DNA of 64,000 nt, from NCBI GenBank assembly GCA_963921935.1, contig OY998175.1, forward strand, positions 260,490,709 through 260,554,708, read 5' to 3'. Numbering within the stretch: position 1 is the first letter of the stretch; each line of letters opens with the position of its first letter. The position numbers were made by a program, and so were the translations under genes. The notes below the pieces were generated by a model that made no database searches, was not told the origin of the DNA, and was given only the letters and a program-made list of their open reading frames with translations. Below are positions 1-10,442 of the stretch, one piece after another. This stretch comes from Galeruca laticollis. Lineage: Eukaryota > Arthropoda > Insecta > Coleoptera > Chrysomelidae.

Positions 1-143
1 TAATTATCATTCCTATTTTCTTTATAACAGTTTTGTTTTTATATCTTTTTGCATATTTCCATTCATATTTCTTCTTTTAAATTATTCATTCTCATTTACC
101 CTTCTAAATCTGAATTCACCTCAATTAAAACTTCTTTCAATCC

Positions 144-1172
144 TTAATAAATAATTTGAAAATTGTTCCATTTTTTTATGTCATGTATTGCAATATTTTC
201 TATAACATATCTATCAAAATGTCTGGAAATGTACAATACAATCTCTTCTTCTTTCATTTTGGGACTTAAATATTGTGCAAAATAATATAATTTCATGGCA
301 TAATAATTTAACTTTGTATTTTTACTATAATCAAATTTTTCAAAATATAATTTTTCTCTGAAAGAATTTTGTGATGTTTCTCTCCAGAAATATCCCATGA
401 ACATATCCTCAAAATCTTCCTCATTTTTAATTACCATTTCTCTTGTAGTGAAGCAAACTAATGCATTTCCCTCCAAATACATTCTTACTATTTCTTTATA
501 ATCTTCAAATTGATGAATATTCCGAGTTCGGTTTTTTATAAAATTTTAAAATTATTTTCGAATGTATCTTATTAATGTCCCCATTACATTTACAATAAAT
601 ATCATGTCCTAGTTGTACTACATCTGTCGAACAATTTCCACCATTATTATGAAAATTTTACCTCAACTTCTCAAATTTTTCCTCGATATCTACTTGCACC
701 TTTCTTGTTCCCTCTATATATTGTTCTCTAGAACTACTTGTCTTTTCTGCTATTTGTTGCATTAATGTTTCTTCTGTCTTATTTATTTTCTTCTCGGTTT
801 CCCCAATATTATTGTCAAATTTATAAAAAAAATTCTTCGTTTCTTCAATATGTTCTTTTTGATTTTTATTAATTATTTCCAATACCTTTTCTACTCCTTT
901 TTGCCGAGTATCATTTTTCCTGTCATAACTGTTAATCTTATTTTAATGTACTCATTATCCTTTTCAATGCCATTTATCTCTTCTTCGAAATTTTCATTCT
1001 CTTTAATAATCTCTTGTTTCATAATATCAAATTTATTTTTTATAGGCTCTTCCATATTTCTCATATCCTCTTTTCTATTTTCTTCCATATTTCTCATATC
1101 CTCTTTCATATTTTCTCCCATACTTCTCATATCCTCTTTTCTATTTCCTTCCATACTTCTCATGTATTTCAT
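144..1172 (-). pseudogene. gag: gag of a Ty3/gypsy-type LTR retrotransposon, broken
   Basis: Read on the minus strand, this is the structural (Gag) region of an LTR element. The upstream part (1172 down to 658) is a Met/Glu/Lys/Asn-rich coiled coil with a repeated RKEDMR-NMEE pattern. The downstream part (482 to 144) carries a capsid-like block with the words YFWRE, FREKLYFEKFDY and EEEIVLYISRHFD. The same words in the same order occur in the plus-strand gag at 61.45-61.75 kb, so the two elements are related families. The reading frame is broken at least twice, between 891 and 882 and between 658 and 482. The element continues off the left edge. Its primer-binding site lies just upstream at 1456-1474. 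Identification as gag rests mainly on the internal match to the 60-64 kb element, which does have protease and RT. Confidence 0.75.
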
Positions 1173-1455
1173 AATTTCTTCAAACTGCTTATTTATATTC
1201 GAACATTCTGTTACACTGCTAGATCTCCAATACTTCTATTTTCTTATTGTCTATCAGTGTCTCCTTGACTTCTTCCTTCTAATATAGTCCCTTGTCTGGT
1301 CATCATTTTTAATATTTCATATATAAATTTATAGATTCATCCAAAATTATATAAATATTTTCTAAATTTCTCTTTAAATGCCAAAGATAAAATAATTATA
1401 TTATGTCAATCTTTTTTAAATTTTATATCTGTTTGAGGTCCCCTTAATTTATGGA

Positions 1456-1474
1456 GCCCCACGTTGATGCGCCA
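1456..1474 (-). other. LTR-element primer-binding site, tRNA-Lys type
   Basis: On the minus strand this reads TGGCGCATCAACGTGGGGC. It differs from the 18-nt site at 60298-60315 by a small change in the middle. That 18-nt sequence is complementary to the 3' end of insect tRNA-Lys(CUU), as I remember that tRNA. It lies 2 nt inside the probable LTR end at 1477 and upstream of gag, as expected for a minus-strand priming site. Confidence 0.75.
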
Positions 1475-1476
1475 AT

Positions 1477-2050
1477 TGTTGTGGTGAATTCCTTTTCTAT
1501 TATGTATTATGAATATAATTACTAAATTAACAATTTATTATTTTCAAATATTTACAAATTTTGATATACTTCTAACTAATTTAACAATAATAAAAACTTA
1601 CCCCAAAGATCTTTGGTTCATCACTCTATTTTATAATTCTATGAAAATAAATTTTCAAATTCCCTCCTTCAACTTTGTTCTCAAATTATTCCTTCATTCG
1701 ACCCCTTTTTGTTTGATCTATGTTCAACTTGTTGGCTCCTCCTCCTGAATTCTTCTCAACTTTTAAATCTGCCTAACAATTTTCTATTTTATCTTTCCAG
1801 TTCAATAGGTAGATATTGTTTTACTTATGAATTTGCTTCTGGTTTGAATCTAACTATATTTCACTTGCTGCTCTCGGCTCCTACCTTACGAATACTCTTT
1901 TATTCCAGTTTAATATGTAGAAATTCTTATACTTATGAATTTGCTTCTCGTTTAAATCTAACTATATTACACTTGCTGCTCTCGGCTCCTACCTTACGAA
2001 TACTTTTTTACTTTTCTTCAAATATTTATCTCTCTAACTGATTCCACTTT
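1477..2050 (-). mobile_element. probable 5' LTR of the minus-strand gypsy element, outer end not located
   Basis: The minus-strand sequence ends in ACAACA two bases before the primer-binding site, the usual CA-end of an LTR. It contains a 108-bp tandem duplication (1795-2010). I could not find the opposite TG end, so 2050 is only a working limit. It does not resemble the 360-380-bp LTRs at 5270-5629 and 59915-60294. Confidence 0.45.
1795..2010. repeat. two tandem copies of a 108-bp unit
   Basis: Unit 1 is about 1795-1902 and unit 2 about 1903-2010. Shared words such as TTCCAGTT, ACTTATGAATTTGCTTCT and TTGCTGCTCTCGGCTCCTACC recur at a constant 108-bp offset with few mismatches. The duplication lies inside the probable LTR. 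Confidence 0.85.
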
Positions 2051-2164
2051 TCTTTCTAATTTCATATATTCAAATGCTGCTTCTTATATTATTATTCTTA
2101 TATTCTTATTAAAATGTTTTCAATTTGTAAATTCTTACTTGACTTTTATTTTCAAAAATATGTA

Positions 2165-2167
<3 letters not shown>

Positions 2168-2220
<53 letters not shown>
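2168..2220. repeat. (TA)n microsatellite
   Basis: Pure TA dinucleotide run of about 50 bp. Confidence 0.95.
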
Positions 2221-2225
<5 letters not shown>

Positions 2226-4187
2226 ACAGTGCAAAAGTATAATGGCCAATTAATAACATAATTAATGGAAAGAAAAGAAAAATGAACTCGAACAAAATAG
2301 TAAATATAACAAATTGAGATATTATCCAAGTGAGGTTATATTAATCACTCATTGCGAGAATTAAAATAGAGATAACGAAGAAATACTAATATATCACTTG
2401 CTTTCATTAATAAAAAAAAATCATAGTATTTAAAACAATGAGTATAAATAATAAACAAAATAGTAGAAATTATACTTTCATTATAACAAGAGCTGAGAAA
2501 ATTGATGAGATATAACAGGATATTGTCAGGGCACAGTGACACACAATGGATTTGAATTAACAATAAATATAAATCATTTGATATTCAAAACATTCAGACA
2601 AAATAACAATCAACAAACTTTAATTGTAAATGTTCATATTTAATTATAAGAGTGTAATTGAAAATGAACCGAACAAATAATATTCTTTTCTTTTTAAGTC
2701 TTGCATAAAAATAACCTTACTAAATACCTTCATATCAGATTATAGGTAAGTTATACATCCACTGGTCTGGTCTGAATTCAAGAAAGGAATTTTAACGTTT
2801 TTAATGTTCAATGAATGAAATATATTTGTTTGTATAAATTTACAATTAGTGTGTCGGTTATTTTCTCAATTTTCAGGAATTAGAAGGGGACAAATGTTTT
2901 ATTCACTGTGGATTTAAAAAATCTGCAGTAAGGTAGGCAACCCTATCTACGCCCACATACAGAATTCTTCGAAATAAAGATACTATGTGTAAAAGTTTAT
3001 TTTTCTTTAAATTTTGATACGTTATCGTTAATTTTTAAACCCTACTTTATCGTAATATCAAGTAAGAATATTAAATATGCGTTTAATAATATACAGGTGG
3101 GACATATAGGTATATACGCCGTATGTGCACTCATGTATTAAACTTACACATAAATATAAAACATAAAATTGACAACCATTACGAAACATTTTTGTTTTAA
3201 CATTTTTCTCTAAATCGTACATTAAAACCTTTATTTAAGAAAATTCACAAATTTACCCTAAATTATTTTGATGCCAAAATGTTACATTGGTTTTTTGTAC
3301 ATCTCAAAACAGTCTATCACTTTTGTATCTAATCTTTTTATTTTGGGTTTTATGCAAAAATGTTACTGAAATAAGCCTGTCCAATTGGTCCTGTGCCATT
3401 GGGATTTTTATTTATATCTCGAGTTCGACAAATGCTATCAACATGCGGTTTACGCCATTTTGTTATGAACTTGATCCAGTCCCATTATAATTTACAATAA
3501 TTAGGTGTTTCCTGTAATATTTTTCAAAAATAACAAATTTCAATTTTTTTCATTGGAAAGTACCCTCTACCTATGACAATTAAAACTGAATGCAATGGTT
3601 TCATAGTAGATTTAATCAATGCATCTACATTCTTTCTAATTACACTAATTTCGTTAAAATCTGTTTATCCGAACCAAAGTTATAGGTATTTATCCACAAA
3701 CATTTCCCCACTCTCCCCCACCCTTTTTTTTTAAAATGACAAAAGTACATAAACAAATTTGTGCGGAATTTGGGCCTCTTTCTGGTTTACTTATTTAACA
3801 CTTGGTATAAATGGGCATATTCCACAAAAAACTGGCTTTTAAATTTTTCTTCACAAATTACGCCCCCTAGCGGTTAACCTAGAAACTTGAAAGTTATTCC
3901 CAGCGATTTCTCTTGGTCCCTTTTACTCAGGAATTTTTTCTCTCAAAGTTATAACATGAATAGTTTTCAATATACTCGTAATAATATTGGACCACCCGGT
4001 ACAATGTACATTTAACAATTGTTGTCCTGATGTTAATAAAATGTAATATCAAGAATTTTCCTATTTTTCTCAAGTTATTTTCCCTAGTGAATAAGAACTC
4101 ATTCGTCCCTAGGGTTAAAAGGAATACATTTTTGCCATGGTATCAAATGTTATTACTAAGTTGGAATTACTGGAACAGTCGGCGATA

Positions 4188-4352
4188 TTCAAACTGAACA
4201 CACTATTTACTAACAATACACCAACTCTCACAATTATACTGTCTGACACGCGCTTCAATTACCAAGTTATCGTCTTCAGCTATCGAAGGTAAACTCTTTA
4301 CCGTCTGTCTCTGAACAGGATAGCTTGGTTAGTGGTAGTGAATAGTGTGTTC
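4188..4352. repeat. inverted-repeat patch, possible Penelope-like termini
   Basis: A minus-strand run ending in TAAATAGTGTGTTCAGTTTGAATA (complement of about 4188-4212) is matched by a plus-strand run GTGAATAGTGTGTTCAAAT near 4339-4357, so the two ends face away from a shared centre. Between them lies the hammerhead-like motif at 4245-4279. This repeats, in miniature, the inverted arrangement of the Penelope composites at 19.6-25.8 kb and 49.7-51.4 kb. Assignment to a Penelope-like family is inference. Confidence 0.4.
4245..4279 (-). ncRNA. decayed hammerhead-like core
   Basis: On the minus strand the order is CTGAAGA, one extra C, a degenerate helix II (GATAAC ... GTAATT), GAA, GC-GCGT-GTC. 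The first box fits CUGANGA and GUC fits the cleavage triplet, but the second box is GAAG rather than GAAA and helix II pairs poorly. The layout is the same as in the candidates inside the Penelope copies at 25610 and 51280. Treat as a fossil at best. Confidence 0.3.
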
Positions 4353-5079
4353 AAATCAATTGTTATATTTTCACACCTGCCAAGAGGGCAAAAATAAAAA
4401 TTTTATGCGTCAGGGAAAAAATATCTTACTTCTATTTCAACTAACAATGGGCACAAAAACTATCTTCACTGAACCGTAGGCAATTGCATAATAAATAACT
4501 GCATATATTTAATAAGAAATATATTTTAAAATTAATACCCTTTGTGCCAAGAGCTGAGAAGAAGCTAAAGTTAGTAAAATGTAAGAATTATCGTGACGCA
4601 TTTTAAAAGGACAATAATATGATGTGGGTTAGGTTGATTTGTAATAAGAAAGTCGAATTTCTCTTAAAAAATGATGGTAATCTTCGTGGAAATTATATTC
4701 TAAACTGTTGGTAAAACAAGCCTCTCAAAAATATTTCTTCAACAAACAGTCAAGGAAAACCAGAAAAATTTCAACTTATTAAAATCGGGTAAGATAATTT
4801 CATTGTAATAATGGATATTTGGTAAAGAAAAATTATATTAGAGAAGTTCTATAAACGGATTACCTCGGAATAAACTTTTTCAGCGAATTTGCAAGAGAAC
4901 GTCCCTTTTTGGAAATATTTCACAATCTCTGTATCTGCTTAGGGACACAGACAAGCGTATCGAATAAGTTTATCTCACTTGAATGCAACCCAAAGTACGT
5001 TTGGATATATATGACAAAAGAGAAAGACGATAAAATATTCAATGGTTCATTATGTTTATGTGGAAAGGAAATATGTTCT

Positions 5080-5205
5080 GCTTGAGATGTCCTTTGTGAG
5101 CAATGTAAGTATATCGGAAAATAAGCGGTTTTAGAGATCATAACTAACTTTTCCGAACTAATACACTCCGGAGGCTTTATCGTGCTAACCAACTGAAATT
5201 TCTTC
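5080..5205 (+). repeat. fragment of the dispersed ~170-bp satellite
   Basis: Shares the phrases TTGAGATGTCC, TAACTTTTCCG, CACTCCGGAGGCT and TCGTGCTAAC with the arrays at 9.67-9.97 kb and 48.42-49.05 kb, in the same order and orientation. Less than one full monomer is present. It ends about 40 bp from the primer-binding site at 5248. Confidence 0.7.
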
Positions 5206-5247
5206 GAATATATATATTATTATAATATCCTATATTCTCTTGCAGTT

Positions 5248-5266
5248 GCCCCACGTTTGGGTGACA
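5248..5266 (-). other. LTR-element primer-binding site, tRNA-Lys type, diverged
   Basis: The minus strand reads TGTCACCCAAACGTGGGGC. It resembles the site at 60298-60315 with two substitutions and one extra A, and sits 3 nt from the LTR end exactly as there. No gag follows; satellite sequence begins within about 45 bp. Confidence 0.7.
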
Positions 5267-5269
5267 AAT

Positions 5270-5629
5270 TATTATATATCTAATGTTTTAATAATTAGAA
5301 TTGAATGGATGTATGATATATAACAATATAAAATAATAATTGTCGACGTTTTCACAATTTGTGATTGTAGCTACACTATTATGAACACACCTTTACCACT
5401 GAATATAACCTATTTGAATTTTGACAGCAAATGTCAAATTATTATGCCCGGCTCAGATGAATATTAAATTTTGTACTTTGAAAGATAAATCAATACACAA
5501 TCGACTCTTATTTCAGGGAGGGATCAAAGATTCTAAATAATAATTCAAATTTATAAATTTCAATGAATTCTCCAAATTAAGTATTACGCTATTCCAAATC
5601 TAGAGTAACTGTTTGTTCAATATACTACA
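5270..5629 (-). mobile_element. isolated LTR, same family as the LTR at 59915-60294
   Basis: Reverse-complemented, this begins TGTAGTATATTGAACAAACAG and runs through TAATTTGGAGAAT, GATCCCTCCCTGAAATAAGAGT, GAGCCGGGCATAAT and AAAGGTGTGT to end at the primer-binding site. The plus-strand LTR at 59915 shows the same ordered words. The two have diverged by substitutions and small indels. With no interior attached it is a remnant (LTR plus primer site). Confidence 0.85.
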
Positions 5630-6564
5630 AGACACTTGAATTATCTGATGACATATATGATTTTACTGTCACTGGAAATTAACCAAATGTCACTTATTAT
5701 ATAAAATTTTCTATAGCATGAAAATTATCAAACACAATGAGAATAGATATGAAATGAGTACCAAAGTGAGTTGTAATCAAATTTATATATTATATGATCA
5801 GATAACAAATTACAAAATAATTATATCTCTTCAAAAATATCATGAACGAAAAACAAAGATAGAATTTTCTTTCAACCTTATTATTAAAACAACCTATATT
5901 AGGAATCTACTAGCTAAATGTTTTTATCAAAAGTTCAAAATGTCTGATTTTATACTTGATGTATATCAATGTCAAATACGCAAATTTCCGTGCAAATTGT
6001 CTATTACAAAATTTTCTTCACTTGACGTTGAATTTTATATGTGTAAAGTTACTGTGATTTAGATCAAATTTATTATCATAAGATGCATCTATTTTTCAAA
6101 TATATTTAAGAAGGGCCTATTAATTCTCGAGAAATATTGTAAATAAACTGGACAGGACTCACCAACTAGGTACTGGTTAACTCGTTCATATTCTAAAACG
6201 TATTTAGGATTCAGCAACACTTTCTAAATTTATAATTTAGAAACCGGAAACCACTTGCACTTTAACGATGTAATTCTCCTGCGAATTATACACGCACTGG
6301 CTTTACAATGCAAGGTTTTATGATCTGATAATATATTCATATGATTACTTTTATATTCTTAAATAAATTTGAGACAACTCTTATTTTGATGTTGTCTCGT
6401 GGGGATTTCAAATTCAACTGCCTAAACTTTCTACATAAATGAATCTCTTCTCCTTTGGTTACCAAAAATTCCTTTTTTTCAAAAAAATACAAATTTCTGT
6501 TTTCCTACAACAAAGAGAGACTGGCATTATTTTATTATAATTGCAATTTTGCTAGCAGAGACAT
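5630..6564. other. gene-free AT-rich stretch
   Basis: The longest open frame (5718-6062 plus, 114 codons) has no motif I recognise and the composition of AT-rich noncoding DNA. Nothing else is supported. Confidence 0.55.
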
Positions 6565-6697
6565 CTGTATTTTGAAACTTCAAATATTTGTTTTCTAATC
6601 GTTATAAAATCTATCTATCATTAAGTATATTCTGCATTAATGTCATCCGAAATTGAAATGTCAAAATTAATTTGTATATTGAATCTTTCAAATTGTT
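6565..6697 (+). repeat. 133-bp direct duplication, copy 1
   Basis: Starts CTGTATTTTGAAACTTC and ends TTTCAAATTGTT. It matches 7674-7806 along its whole length with a handful of substitutions. The copies are about 1.1 kb apart in the same orientation. Family unknown. Confidence 0.85.
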
Positions 6698-7297
6698 GAT
6701 TATACATTGTGTATCAAAAGTATTACATACAAATATACATATTTTCCTTATTTTAATGTTTTCTTTAGAATTTAGATAGAGGAACTGTATTAAATCCCCT
6801 AATAAATGAATGACAAATCGATTCTTGTATATAATTATAATTTTATCTTTCAAAATTGCCAAATACCATACTAGTATCTTAGTACCATAGTAATATCTTT
6901 CAAATAATTATTAACATATCTCTAAAAAAATTATCTTCAATCAAGTTAAGCTATCATTCCTTATTCCCGTAAAACTTATTAAATCTACTATATCTATTAA
7001 AATTTCACGTAACATACTTGTTATTCTAAAATTTCCTATATACATGTTGATAATTTTTTTTATGATCTCAAATGTTACCAACTCTGCTCTACTCTGTCTA
7101 AACCATTTATATGTTACAGGATATGATTTCGTTCCAACATTTCTCAGTACTCTCTACTTTGATTATCCATATTTTCATTAAGCAACCCTTAGTTCCTTCA
7201 ACATACTTGTCTTATACATATTTATTAATTCATTTATAAATATATAATATTCTTCATTACAGTCTGTCCAATTACCAGTATTTTTCACATCTTCTAT

Positions 7298-7492
7298 TTA
7301 TTCTATCTCACGAACATAATTATTAGGCATTCTAATTTCTTTTTCACACAATCCTTCATATTTCATTATTAAATTCTTCACTTTTTCTTCATATTTCTTA
7401 TTTTCACTCATTAACTCCAATTCTACCATAATTCCATTCCTCTTTATATTCCATAACTTCCTATTATCCTCTTCAATTGCCAATATTTCCAT
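7298..7492 (-). pseudogene. possible gypsy pol fragment upstream of RT
   Basis: The 64-codon minus-strand frame ends in a segment (roughly residues 35-63: LIMKYEGLCEKE ... NNYVREIE) that resembles the stretch just before RT in the element at 62.8-63.0 kb (LIRRYHRLFNEE ... KYVHKLE). Hydrophobic spacing and the closing YV-[HR]-[LE] word agree. The neighbourhood has no other pol motif, so the call is weak. Confidence 0.35.
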
Positions 7493-7673
7493 ATTTACCT
7501 CCTCAAATTCAATTATTTCACCATTTAATTCTATCTATCTATTCAAAATCAAATATTTCCTTATATTTCATCAATTCATCAATAACTATGTCTGTTTCTA
7601 ACTTCTTCATCAACTATGCTTACATATCAACTTCTTTCCATCCTTTAATTCAATCTGTTGTATCATAGATTTG

Positions 7674-7806
7674 CTGTATTTTGAAACTTCAAATATTTAT
7701 TTTCAAATCGTTATAAAATCTATCTATCATTGAGTATATTTTGCATTAATGTCATCCGAAATTGAAATGTCAAATTTTATTTGTATACTGAATCTTTCAA
7801 ATTGTT
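7674..7806 (+). repeat. 133-bp direct duplication, copy 2
   Basis: Second copy of the 6565-6697 unit. Its right end abuts directly on the Penelope-family tail that begins at 7807, which suggests a break or insertion point there. Confidence 0.85.
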
Positions 7807-7964
7807 CGTCGATGATATTGATTTATCGAAACAATTGTCAATTTTTTAGAATTTTCAATAACTTGTATAATATTGTGGAATTAACTAGAGACCTTGAGTT
7901 TCATTTAAAAACACTAATATGAGCATATTCCACGAAGTAAGGGTCGAGACAGTCAATTTCATTA
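7807..7964 (+). mobile_element. 3' tail of Penelope-like family 2, 5'-truncated
   Basis: Almost identical to the last ~155 bp of the composites at 25615-25765 and 51285-51437, from CGATGATATTGATTTATCG to GACAGTCAATTTCATT. The hammerhead-like first box is cut at the truncation point (CGTCGA instead of CTGACGA), so this copy should be inactive. I found no target duplication flanking it. Confidence 0.8.
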
Positions 7965-9560
7965 ACAATAGGAATTTAGCAGTTGCTAAATCCATTATTG
8001 TCAACACCAATCATGCTTATAGAAAGGATAGTCATCCATCTATATTTCGGAACTTGTTGTCAGAAACAAAGAATTTCCTTAAAGTACATCCAGAGTTAAT
8101 TGTTACAAAGGCAGATAAGGGTGATGTAACGGTTCTTATCTCAAGGGAGGATTATTTAAAGTTATCCCAAGATTTTGTTGATAACGGCCCTTCCTATGTT
8201 CCTCTCCCAAAAGATCCAAGTAGGGCGATTCAAACTAAATCAAATGCTCTAGTCAAGACATTATATAATAAGAGACAAATTGGTGAAATCACTAAGAAAT
8301 TATTGACTTCTTATAATTCTGTTATAGCCAAATTTTACGCGCTCCCTACAATCCATAATCCTACTCTATCTATAAGACCGAAAGTAGCATCTATCAACTC
8401 TCCAACTGAGTTTGTTGCTACTTTCCTCGCAGACATTTTGACAAAGGCATATAATGCTGATAATGAGTATTTCATTAAGAACTCTTTTTATATTTTTTAA
8501 CTATTTAACAGAAAGGTTCTTCCTCATGATTATATTTTGGTCAGTCTAGATGTGGTTTCACTGTTTGATAATATTTATTTACAATTTGCCGTACGGTAAA
8601 TACACAAACATTGGTCCTCAATCAGTGTTGAGTGTAATATCGACAAAGATACTTTCATTGAGTTGATTGACTTCCTTTTCGAGTCTACGTGCTTTTAGTT
8701 CAATAATAAATTTTATAAGCAAACTTTTGGTAAACCTATGGGGGCTATAATTTCTCCTATATTGGCTTGCTATGTGTGATCAGTTGGATGTGGTCCTTCC
8801 GGTACTTCCTTTTAAAACCTCTTTTATCAAGAAGTATGTTGATGATATTATTCTGGCTTGTTCTAAGGATTCTACAGATGATTTCCTTTCTATCTTCAAC
8901 AGATACGATCCCTACATCCAGTTCACTCTAGAACTGGAAGACCAGAATATGGCTGTGCCTTTTCTGGACACTCTTTCTACCAGGACACCTGATAATGTGA
9001 TTATAATTGATTGGTATAGAAAGTTTAAGTAGTTCTGGGAGATATATCAATAACAATTCTTACCATAAATTAAGGATGAAGGTAAACTTAGTTAGACAAA
9101 TGACAGCAAGGGTTATGAGTATTTCTGATCCCATTTTTAAGAATAAGAACCGTGATATGCTCTTCAATTTGTTCCTTGATAGTTCATATCTCAAATTATT
9201 ACTAAGGAAGATTTTTTCCAACACATCTTCTGTTTTGGCACAGGTCCCGTCACATTCAGTAGTTGAAGCAAGTGCAGCTGGTCGGGATGCTCTTTCAATT
9301 TCGGAAGGGGTACCGAACATTCCAATTGTTTATTTGCCGTATATTAGGAAGGTTACTCCCAGACTTACTAGTTAGGTTCAAAATACTTACGAAATGTTAA
9401 GTTTGCTTGTAGGAGTGCCGTATTGGGGGAAATCGATTTATAGTCCTTTAAAAGACAAAATACCTACCTTATAGTAGTAATGTGGTCTATAAACTTGGTT
9501 GGAAATCCAAGAAAAGTACACTTTTCCTTCTGCTGCTAACCTCAATAGTATATGTCCTTT
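7965..9560 (+). pseudogene. Penelope-like reverse transcriptase, family 1, broken
   Basis: A Penelope-like RT read in several frames. Blocks in order: the N-side KADKGDVTVLIS motif (about 8108-8145); a segment with ALPTIHNP and SIRPKVASINSPTEF; VSLDVVSLFDNI near 8540, with palm Asp; FGKPMGAIISPILA near 8729-8767; KKYVDDIILAC near 8832-8862 with the catalytic YVDD intact; then the WYRKFKSSGRYIN ... SYHK region at 9013-9066. Stops or shifts lie near 8500, 8598, 8697, 8779 and 9030. A GIY-YIG start (NVVYKLG, near 9478) is followed by unrelated-looking sequence, so the nuclease is decayed. The first codons of the 7919 frame come from the adjacent family-2 tail, not from this element. Confidence 0.85.
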
Positions 9561-9607
9561 TGTGTCTTAATTGATCAGCAACGATCACAGGCGTTTATCG
9601 CTTTTTT

Positions 9608-9609
<2 letters not shown>

Positions 9610-9663
<54 letters not shown>
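9610..9663. repeat. (TA)n microsatellite
   Basis: Pure TA run between the Penelope remnant and the satellite copy. Confidence 0.95.
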
Positions 9664-9665
<2 letters not shown>

Positions 9666-9669
9666 CATC

Positions 9670-9968
9670 CGATGTACTGCCATTTTTGAGCTAAAAAACA
9701 ATATGGTTCAACTGCGAGACGAGCTAAACAATATCCAATCATAGAATTGGTTACTTGTGCACTTGTATATACTCCGGAGGCACTATCGTGGTAACAAACC
9801 TAAAATTTTCCAAAAAATATCAAAAATTTAGTACATCTGGATTTAAAGGACCCGTTCTACTGGCTCTGGTGAGCTCCAAATCAAACGTGTTTACCTGTAA
9901 GATGCCCTGAACAATACCCAATCATAAAATTGGTGACTCGTTGCACTCCGGAGGCAGTATTGTGCTAA
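9670..9968 (+). repeat. ~170-bp satellite, about 1.7 monomers
   Basis: CCGGAGGC anchors lie at about 9774 and 9949, 175 bp apart. Between them are the family phrases GTGGTAACAA, ATTTTCCAAAAAAT, CCCGTTCTACTGG, GGTGAGCT, AGATGCCCTGAACAATA and ATCATAAAATTGGT. Same family as 5.1 kb and 48.4 kb. Confidence 0.85.
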
Positions 9969-10442
9969 CAAGACATGTGGTCGACGATAACGACAACATT
10001 CGCACAGGACGTTTTTTCTAAAAATCGGTTTTTCGTGTTTTTATCGCTAAAAACGCTAAAACAACTCAAAATAATTCCATGATTTTCAGAGGTTAACCAA
10101 TACTTTTCTCGCATCATAGATATGGTTGGGCTGTGAATGTCTGCCTCATTTTGAATACATCGACTGCAATCTGACAAAAAAGAAATAATAGCCAAAACAT
10201 TGAAAATCGAGATTTTAATGCTTCTCATAGAGAAAAATATACCGCACCTCTTGCCCCTCAGCCAGTTACCGACATAATAACACTTTCTAGTTGATTCCTA
10301 TTCGTATTTGGTTAAGCGATAATTTACAGTCCACAACCACAAATTTTGTGGTAATTAGTAATCGTAAGTGACAGGTGGCATCCATGAATTTAAGTCGATT
10401 TCAGGTGGATACTTTCATATTTTTAGCATCACTGCACATTCT
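9969..10442. other. no gene recognised
   Basis: Between the satellite and the LINE 3' end at 10443. The minus-strand frame at 9965-10228 overlaps satellite sequence and shows no motif. Confidence 0.55.

Larger units (their letters stand above)
2221..5079. other. gene-free AT-rich stretch
   Basis: I see no protein similarity in any frame. The short open frames here (for example 2345-2563 minus and 3287-3490 plus) have no recognisable motif. Features noted separately are the inverted-repeat/hammerhead-like patch at 4188-4352. A CGCCCCCTAGCGG word near 3861 is of the kind often seen in dispersed arthropod repeats, but I cannot assign it. Confidence 0.6.

Noticed and set aside
2221..5079. Possible host exons in small open frames
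   Set aside because: No conserved motif, no consistent splice signals, composition like noncoding DNA.
9060..9320. Minus-strand frame of 86 codons
   Set aside because: Opposite strand of the Penelope family-1 RT region, where the plus strand matches the SGRYIN ... SYHK block.
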